In this document: positions 58,554 through 64,000 of the stretch, one piece after another
How the letters are laid out: every line of letters begins with the position of its first letter
Position numbering within the stretch: position 1 is the first letter of the stretch
NCBI GenBank assembly: GCA_964647625.1
Contig: CAZYHZ010000017.1
Span: 12,076-76,075 of the forward strand
From: DASRJG01 sp964647625
Lineage (GTDB): Bacteria > Acidobacteriota > Polarisedimenticolia > Polarisedimenticolales > DASRJG01
Reading direction: 5' to 3'
DNA length: 64,000 bases
Position numbers and translations under genes: made by a program
Notes under the pieces: generated by a model
Database searches by the model: none
What the model was told of the DNA's origin: nothing
Seen by the model: only the letters and a program-made list of their open reading frames with translations

Positions 58554-59789
58554 CTACTGCGCATCGAAGGCCGCCCGAAGCACCCGAAACGCGTAGGTCT
58601 TGCCGTCGCGCGGGGGGACGCGGCGTCGCCAGGCGGACGGCGGCTCGAAGCGGAACGAGAGCGTCTTGTGGCGGCTGCGGACCAAGCGCAATCCCGCGCC
58701 GTCGTCATCGGCGTCGAGGCGTACGACGATCTCGTTGAGCCCGTCGGTCGGAAGCTCGGGGCCCGCCACGTGGCGGCAGTGCTTCCACCACATCATCTCG
58801 TCGAGGTTGTCGAACTCGTACCGCGGCGGTGTCTCGAATACGGCCTCGAGCTGCTGCGCGCGTCCGGGCATGTCGAGGAGCGCCGACGATCGCACCGAGG
58901 CGTGCGGCGCCAGCCGCGCTTCGAGCGTGTCGCGCGGGAAGAGGCCCGCGTGACCGGTCGGCCGCGCCGGCTCGCGCAGCGCGATCTTGCGGACGAAGGC
59001 GTCCGCCGGAAGGATCACGTAGCCGGTCTCGCGCTGGCCGACGAACGCGCAGCGCTCGGGCTCCTCGAGATAGCGCCGCGCGGCGCACGCGAGGAGCGCC
59101 GCATCGAAGAGCTTCGCCGCCGCCTCGACGTCTCGCTCGGTCCCGGCCTGGCGCAGAGCCTCCTGCACCGGCCGCAGATCGAAACCGTCCGGCGACGCCG
59201 CCGCCCGCACCGCGCCATCCAGGGCGGCGAACCTCTCGGCCCATCCGGCGCGCGGGGTACGGACGGCGCGATACTCGGGAAGCGGCATCGCGCGCAGCAA
59301 CGATTCGCGGTCGGGCAGGTCGCGCGCCTCGGACGCCAGCGAGCGCTCCCACAACAGCGACTTGAGCACGAGCTCCGGATGGATCTCCGCGAGCCCCGAC
59401 TGGCGGCGATCACGATCGGGGTAGGGAAGGCAGGGAAGCCCCGCGGTGGAGAGAGCGGCGATCAGCGCGGCCCCCGTCAACGGAGCCGGGTTGGAGCCCG
59501 TGAGCGCCGTCGAACGGTCCGATCTCGAGGCGGGGAGCCGCACGCCCAACCGCCGGCGGATCCATCCGTCGACACGGCGCGGCTTGCCGGAACCGGGGCT
59601 CGCGATCGGAACGTCGACGGCGAGAAGGAACGGCTCGCCCGCCGACAAGCGGGAGACCTCGCGCGCGAGCGCCGCGGCGTCGTCGGCCTTGGCGCTCGAC
59701 GCGATCGCTCCCGCGGCATCGAGCGCCACGATCGCGGCTCCGGCGCCGCCGCCGTCCAGATCCCTCAGATCCGCCCCGAGGATGCGCAT
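58554..59789 (-). CDS. DUF429-like protein
   Basis: A 411-residue cytoplasmic protein. The N-terminal half (I-L-G-A-D-L-R-D, then L-L-A-V-D-V-P-I-A-S, then R-R-L-G-V-R-L-P-A-S-R-S-D) resembles DUF429/RNase H-like fold proteins. The C-terminal ~170 residues are of unknown type. No function is established. CATAAT ends 8 bases before the ATG. Confidence 0.6.
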   Translation of the reverse strand: MRILGADLRDLDGGGAGAAIVALDAAGAIASSAKADDAAALAREVSRLSAGEPFLLAVDVPIASPGSGKPRRVDGWIRRRLGVRLPASRSDRSTALTGSNPAPLTGAALIAALSTAGLPCLPYPDRDRRQSGLAEIHPELVLKSLLWERSLASEARDLPDRESLLRAMPLPEYRAVRTPRAGWAERFAALDGAVRAAASPDGFDLRPVQEALRQAGTERDVEAAAKLFDAALLACAARRYLEEPERCAFVGQRETGYVILPADAFVRKIALREPARPTGHAGLFPRDTLEARLAPHASVRSSALLDMPGRAQQLEAVFETPPRYEFDNLDEMMWWKHCRHVAGPELPTDGLNEIVVRLDADDDGAGLRLVRSRHKTLSFRFEPPSAWRRRVPPRDGKTYAFRVLRAAFDAQ

Positions 59790-59797
59790 TGGGCGGG

Positions 59798-59803
59798 ATT
59801 ATG
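59798..59803 (-). promoter_or_regulatory. -10-like element of the DUF429-like gene
   Basis: CATAAT on the minus strand ends 8 bases before ATG 59789 and overlaps the end of the preceding gene. Confidence 0.35.
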
Positions 59804-61121
59804 GCGCAGTTTGCGATTCGCGAAAGCCGATGCCCAGAGGCTCGAGCGCGCGCAGGACCGGCTCGTAGACCTCCCGCTCGACGGGGATGCGCACGCCGGT
59901 CGCCGCGACGCGGCCGTCCAGGATCAGGCGCGTCGCGACGGCGGCCGGGAGCGATACCGTCCGCGCCATCGCGGAGTCGCCTTGCGTCGAACCGAAAGCG
60001 ACGAGCGTCGATGCGTGCCGCGCGCGGCGGCCCCCCGCATCGACGGTCTCGAACTCGTGACGCAGCACGATCATGTCGCGCTCGCCGGGCGCATAGGCGA
60101 GCGCGTCCGTCAGCCGCGCGCACAGCGCGTCGATCGGCGCGATTCGCGAGCGCGCAAGCGGGCGATTCGCAAGCAGGCCGGCGAACCGGAGCCGCTCCAT
60201 CACGGCGCCGTCGATCGGGATCGAAAGCCTCGCGGCGACGCGCGCTTCGAGGGAGCCGGCGCCCGGCCCCGCGAGCGCATCGGCGAGCGTGGCGTACGTC
60301 GCACCGTCCCCCCACTCGAGCTCGGCGTCGCCCAGCCACCCCATCCGGCTGACGGCGTCGAGCGTCTCGCACCATCCCGGGTAACGAAGCGTGCCCCGGA
60401 ACATCGTCTCGACGCCCTCGATGCCGTAGGTCGCGATGTAGGCCATCGAGTCGCGATTGGGATACACCTCGAGCGCACCGACATCGTCGACGGGATACGG
60501 CGCGACGGACGTGAACAGCCGCTCGCCGGGAATCTCGACGACGCGGCCGTCCTCGAGCCAGCGCGCTGCGTTGCGCCCGGCCAGGAGCACGCCGCGCGGG
60601 CTCCACGAGAACTTGTAGCCCCACGGGTTCGTGTTCGACTCCGGCGCGGGCAGGCCTCCGCAACAGCTTCGGAACGAGACCAGGCGCGCGCCCGCCGTCC
60701 GGAACCCTTCGATCGCCCGCATCGCCGACATGTGGTCGAGCCCGGGGTCGAGCCCGATCTCGTTGAGGATCACGATGCCGGCGTCGCGGGCCGGACGATC
60801 GAGCGCACGCATCTCGGCGGAGACGTACGAGGTCGTCACCATCGGGACGCGCTCGGCGATCGCGGCCCGCGCGACCGCCGGGTGCAGTGTGAACGGCAGC
60901 AGGCTGACGACGACGTCGGCTTCCGCGACGAGGCGGCGGAGCGCCGCGCCGTCCTCCGCCGGGAGCGCGAGCGCGCGGTGACGGTCGCCATCGGGCAGGA
61001 CCTGCGCCGCGCGGCCGAGGTCGATGTCGGCAACCGTCAGCCGCACGTCGTCCATCGCTCCCAGGTGAGCGACCAGCGGGCGGCTGACGAGGCCGGCCCC
61101 CAGGACGAGCACCCGTTTCAT
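59799..61121 (-). CDS. Saccharopine dehydrogenase (glutamate-forming)
   Basis: A 440-residue enzyme that oxidises saccharopine to glutamate and aminoadipate semialdehyde. Rossmann start V-L-V-L-G-A-G-L-V-S-R-P, then I-G-L-D-P-G-L-D-H-M, C-C-G-G-L-P-A-P-E, Y-K-F-S-W-S-P-R-G-V-L and Y-P-N-R-D-S, all conserved in the SDH half of the animal/plant bifunctional enzyme AASS. The ATG overlaps the upstream gene by 4 bases, so the two steps are made together. Confidence 0.92.
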   Translation of the reverse strand: MKRVLVLGAGLVSRPLVAHLGAMDDVRLTVADIDLGRAAQVLPDGDRHRALALPAEDGAALRRLVAEADVVVSLLPFTLHPAVARAAIAERVPMVTTSYVSAEMRALDRPARDAGIVILNEIGLDPGLDHMSAMRAIEGFRTAGARLVSFRSCCGGLPAPESNTNPWGYKFSWSPRGVLLAGRNAARWLEDGRVVEIPGERLFTSVAPYPVDDVGALEVYPNRDSMAYIATYGIEGVETMFRGTLRYPGWCETLDAVSRMGWLGDAELEWGDGATYATLADALAGPGAGSLEARVAARLSIPIDGAVMERLRFAGLLANRPLARSRIAPIDALCARLTDALAYAPGERDMIVLRHEFETVDAGGRRARHASTLVAFGSTQGDSAMARTVSLPAAVATRLILDGRVAATGVRIPVEREVYEPVLRALEPLGIGFRESQTAP

Positions 61122-62386
61122 CGCAGGTGCGTCTCCAATCCGGCGTAGAGCGGCGTCAAGCGTCCGCGGTGCACGATCAGTGCCCGCCGGATCTCGTCGG
61201 CGACCTCGAGCCCTTCGAGAGGCCGCGACCAATCGCATCGCGCCAGCGCGGGGAGGAACCGCAGCAGCGCGTCGCCGAAGTGCTGCGAGGCGTCGACGGG
61301 CAGCTCGCACGGGAGGTTGTCGACGGCGAGGATGACCGGGCCGCGCCCGGCGACGCCGGAGGCCGCCGTCCCGCTCTCCGGATCGAAGACGTAGAACGGA
61401 TCGCCCGGCGTCGTGAACCGGACGTTGGCCTCGATCGAGCCCTGGAGATCGCAAGAGATGTCGCCGATCACGCGCAGCCGGGGCGACGCCCCGTTCGCGA
61501 ACAATCGCGCGAGATCGGCGTTGGCGACTACGCGCGGATGGCCGGGCTCCCAGTAGATCCCGTTGACCAGGACCGTGAGGGCGTCGAGGGACGCCGACAT
61601 CCGGGTGCGGTCGGACCGCGAGAACGCGACCTTGTAGAGGATGTTGCGCGGGAGATCGGCGTTGGCCGAAAGCGCCGGGAGGTCTTCCGGAAGGACCTCT
61701 TCGTACGGCAGGTGATCGAAGATCTCCTGAGCGCCCTTCGACACGTTGCCCGATCCGGTGAAGCCGAACACCATCGGGTGAAGCCTCTCGGGGATGCCGT
61801 CGCGCCGGATCTCCCGGGCGATCCGCTCGAGGTCGGCGTGGGCCTCTTCGAGATCGGCGTACTCGTGCGCGAGTCGGGCGCGCGAAAACGGCGAGTCGAT
61901 TCCCTCGGAGCCCAGGCGTCGCCCCAGGCCCGCGAGCGTGTCGAGCATTCCGGCGAACCCCGCGTGGCGGCCGAAGAAGACGAGCCGCCGCCCGCGGTCG
62001 TCGACGATCCGCTCGTAGTCGATCAGCGAGCAGCCGAGCTCCATCAGGCGCCGCAACATCGGCATGTTCTTCGGCTGGCCCTTGGCGACGTGCGCGAAGA
62101 AGAGATAGACGGTCCCCGGCCGGAGGCGCGCCGCGGGGATCTCTTTCACGCCGGCGACGAGCGCGCACGACGTCAAATCGTCGCCGATCTCGGCGCCCGC
62201 GGCGCGAAACGCTTCGTCCGGGAAGACACGATCCGCCGAAGGCTCGACGACGACGCGAACCCCGTGCCGCGTCAGCTCCGCGACGTGTTCCGGCGTGAGC
62301 GGGGCGCGCCGTTCCCAGCGGTTCTTGTCCTCTCGCCGGATGCCGATCACGTCGTCCCCCGAAAAGCCCCCGAAAGAACGTGGCAT
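61118..62386 (-). CDS. Lysine-ketoglutarate reductase (saccharopine-forming)
   Basis: A 422-residue enzyme that condenses lysine and 2-oxoglutarate to saccharopine. The start I-G-I-R-R-E-D-K-N-R-W-E-R-R-A-P-L is nearly that of the LKR half of AASS, and F-G-F-T-G-S-G-N-V-S-K-G-A-Q and V-N-G-I-Y-W-E-P follow in the same order. In animals and plants both activities are in one chain; here they are two overlapping genes. The pair indicates lysine breakdown by the saccharopine path. Confidence 0.92.
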   Translation of the reverse strand: MPRSFGGFSGDDVIGIRREDKNRWERRAPLTPEHVAELTRHGVRVVVEPSADRVFPDEAFRAAGAEIGDDLTSCALVAGVKEIPAARLRPGTVYLFFAHVAKGQPKNMPMLRRLMELGCSLIDYERIVDDRGRRLVFFGRHAGFAGMLDTLAGLGRRLGSEGIDSPFSRARLAHEYADLEEAHADLERIAREIRRDGIPERLHPMVFGFTGSGNVSKGAQEIFDHLPYEEVLPEDLPALSANADLPRNILYKVAFSRSDRTRMSASLDALTVLVNGIYWEPGHPRVVANADLARLFANGASPRLRVIGDISCDLQGSIEANVRFTTPGDPFYVFDPESGTAASGVAGRGPVILAVDNLPCELPVDASQHFGDALLRFLPALARCDWSRPLEGLEVADEIRRALIVHRGRLTPLYAGLETHLR

Positions 62387-62422
62387 CCTAGCAGCCGCGA
62401 CCAATCCGATCCGGAGGCTCCG

Positions 62423-63184
62423 ATGCTCGCTTTCACGCTCGCCCTCGCAGCGGCCGCGGCCGTGCCCCGCGATCACGATGCGACGGTCAAGCACTCGTTC
62501 GACGACGTGGCGAAGTGGGTCAAGGTGTTCGACGACCCCGGACGCGACGTGTGGCAGCAGCCCGACACCGTGATCGCCGATCTCGGCATCCGTCCCGGGA
62601 TGGTCGTCGCCGACCTCGGCGCGGGAACCGGGTACTTCAGCGTGCGCATCGGCCGCGCCGTCGGCAGCCGGGGGTCGGTGCTCGCGCTCGACGTGGAGCC
62701 GAACCTCGTGGCTTACATGAGGGAGCGCGCGGCGAAGGAGAAGCTCCCGCAGATGAAGGCGGCGCTCGTCGCGCCCGACGATCCCGGCCTTCCTCCCCGC
62801 GGGGTCGATCTCGTGTTGATCGTCGATACCTGGCATCACATCGACGGCCGGATCGCGTACCTGGCCAAGCTCGCTTCGGGACTCAAGCCCGGCGGCCGCG
62901 TGGCGGTCGTCGATTTCAAGAAAGGTGATTTTCCGGTCGGTCCGCCCGATGCGCACAAGCTGCCGCCGGATGCGGTCGTGCAGGAGTTCGAATCGGCCGG
63001 CTGGAGGATCGTCTCCGAGTCGGACACGCTGAAGTATCAGTACGTGCTCGTTTTCACGTCCCCCGCGGCTTCGGGCGGTGGGTCGGCACCGCCGTCCAAG
63101 GATCCTCCGGCCAAGGGTGGCGGGGGTAGCGCGCGCGAAGCTCCTTCCGCACGACCGGGTACGTCGTCTCCCAGAAGCTTCTGA
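62423..63184 (+). CDS. Exported class I SAM-dependent methyltransferase
   Basis: A 253-residue protein with a short signal-like start (A-F-T-L-A-L-A-A-A-A-A) and a Rossmann methyltransferase domain: V-V-A-D-L-G-A-G-T-G-Y-F-S (SAM motif I), L-D-V-E-P (acidic motif II), V-D-T-W-H-H-I (motif IV). The last ~40 residues are Gly/Ser/Pro-rich and lie antisense to the conserved end of hrpB, so the true C-terminus may be shorter in function. GGAGG lies 6 bases before the ATG. Confidence 0.82.
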   Translation: MLAFTLALAAAAAVPRDHDATVKHSFDDVAKWVKVFDDPGRDVWQQPDTVIADLGIRPGMVVADLGAGTGYFSVRIGRAVGSRGSVLALDVEPNLVAYMRERAAKEKLPQMKAALVAPDDPGLPPRGVDLVLIVDTWHHIDGRIAYLAKLASGLKPGGRVAVVDFKKGDFPVGPPDAHKLPPDAVVQEFESAGWRIVSESDTLKYQYVLVFTSPAASGGGSAPPSKDPPAKGGGGSAREAPSARPGTSSPRSF

Positions 63185-64000
63185 GGTCCTGCGTCGTCTG
63201 AACGGGACGCCCGTTCGGCGCGAGGAGCTTGAACACCACGGGCGTGCGCGTCCGCCCGATGCGCGGCGAATCGGCGAGCCCGAACAGCTCCTGAAGCTTC
63301 ACGGACGCCGCGACCGAGCCGTCGTCCCGGTACTCCAGACTCGCCCGGCGCCCGGAGGGGAGCGCGATGGTCTCGGGCGCGTCGCGTCCGAGCGTTTGCC
63401 GTGCGGCGTGATCGAGCCCACCGAGGAGATCGAGCTGCGGCAGGCGGGTCTCACCGGCGCAGCACGTGCGAGCCATTGCGGCGAGGTCGATCTCGAGCCC
63501 GGCCAACCGGATCCGCCGCGCGGCGCCTTCCTGATCCGGGGTGATGCCGCGCGCGACGAACGCCGCGGCGAGTATCTCGAGCGCCGCTTCGGGATCGGGA
63601 CGCACCGGGCTCTCCGCGACGACGAGGTCGTGAATGCGGTCGACGGCGACGGCTCGCACCGTGCCGTCGGCATCGAGACGATGCTCGATCGTGCGCGCGG
63701 GCTCCGGCAGCCACCAGCGCTCGACGCGGCTCGCCACGCGGACCCGCGCCTCGGCCGACGGCCCGCGGGCGGAGGCCGTGACGTCGAGCGCGAGCAGGAA
63801 CTCGCCGTCCTTGACGACGCTGTCGCGATCGAGAACGCCGCCGTGGCCGCTCGCCAGGATCACGCGCGGGGAGCCCGCGGCGCGGCGGCCAGCGAGCCGG
63901 TCCGGGAACCCGTCGAGCAGGGCGTGGCGAACGATCGTCTCGTCGTCGGGGCCGGTGCGCCGGTGCGCTGGGCAGTTACCAAGTGCCATCCTCGGCGGCG
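63054..64000 (-). CDS. hrpB: HrpB-type ATP-dependent helicase, C-terminal part (cut by window edge)
   Basis: About 315 residues of the C-terminal part are visible, with no stop upstream to the window edge; full HrpB has ~800. The end V-V-F-K-L-L-A-P-N-G-R-P-V-Q-T-T-Q-D-L and the F-W-E-T-T-Y-P-V-V-R-K-E-L-R-A-R-Y-P-R-H stretch are the HrpB C-terminal signature. It belongs to the DEAH-type helicases; the helicase core is outside the window. It overlaps the methyltransferase gene tail-to-tail by 131 bases. Confidence 0.88.
   Translation of the reverse strand, partial: PPRMALGNCPAHRRTGPDDETIVRHALLDGFPDRLAGRRAAGSPRVILASGHGGVLDRDSVVKDGEFLLALDVTASARGPSAEARVRVASRVERWWLPEPARTIEHRLDADGTVRAVAVDRIHDLVVAESPVRPDPEAALEILAAAFVARGITPDQEGAARRIRLAGLEIDLAAMARTCCAGETRLPQLDLLGGLDHAARQTLGRDAPETIALPSGRRASLEYRDDGSVAASVKLQELFGLADSPRIGRTRTPVVFKLLAPNGRPVQTTQDLRSFWETTYPVVRKELRARYPRHPWPEDPWTAVPTHRPKPRGT

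Overview
The window is 64 kb of GC-rich bacterial chromosome with dense, short-spaced genes. Several features point to Acidobacteriota: an Acidobacteria-type VWFA protein, a sulfatase-like/TPR fusion, an alternative-complex-III style respiratory cluster and a long TolB/amidohydrolase. No ribosomal marker is present, so the phylum is an inference. I count 61 protein genes (two cut by the window ends) and two tRNAs. No stretch above 300 bases lacks a gene.

Region 1 (1-11176, minus strand) is the most unusual part. One operon, joined almost throughout by 4-base start/stop overlaps, encodes a pentaheme cytochrome (ActA), an iron-sulfur/molybdopterin-fold protein (ActB) and a heme lipoprotein (ActE). 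These are three of the building blocks of alternative complex III. The quinol-site membrane subunits ActC, ActD and ActF are missing. In their place stands a long cytochrome bd-type subunit I homologue without CydB, followed by two membrane-bound monoheme cytochromes and a diheme cytochrome with an ethylbenzene-dehydrogenase-gamma-like domain. The last gene joins two UspA domains to three PCP_red domains and a zinc ribbon. About ten c-type hemes are encoded. The set looks like a cytochrome-c-linked or hybrid oxidoreductase.

Region 2 (11275-17492, mostly plus) encodes heme and oxidase-assembly proteins: DoxX, SCO1, ferrochelatase, protoporphyrinogen oxidase and heme A synthase. It is transcribed away from Region 1 from a shared promoter region. 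Heme A synthase and SCO1 imply a heme-copper oxidase elsewhere in the genome.

Region 3 (17489-38008) is a mix: TPR protein, cation diffusion facilitator, sulfatase-like/TPR protein, EamA transporter, a Cys/Met-metabolism PLP enzyme, response regulator, TolB/amidohydrolase, two tandem PilZ proteins with N-terminal Cys motifs, glycosyltransferase, alkyltransferase-like protein, diguanylate cyclase, SWIM/SNF2 helicase, an amidotransferase-like protein and a double-thioredoxin DsbA protein. Region 4 (38113-44861) has a lutABC-type lactate-oxidation operon, a 195-base near-perfect inverted repeat, a PIG-L deacetylase and several secreted unknowns. Region 5 (44880-58432) has tRNA-Asp and tRNA-Val, a VWA/TPR pair and two facing MacAB-like export operons, the second with three adaptor genes in a row. 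Region 6 (58554-64000) has a two-gene saccharopine pathway that resembles the animal/plant bifunctional enzyme, a methyltransferase and the C-terminal part of HrpB.

Two sequence-level patterns cut across the genes. At least thirteen genes have a -10-like hexamer (TANNNT or CATAAT) ending only 6 to 9 bases before the start codon, which predicts many leaderless mRNAs. Two short divergent intergenic gaps carry such motifs in both directions. Two kinds of hairpin repeat (GAGAGTC heptads and GGGGAC palindromes) sit at gene ends, and one GGGGAC palindrome lies inside a coding sequence.
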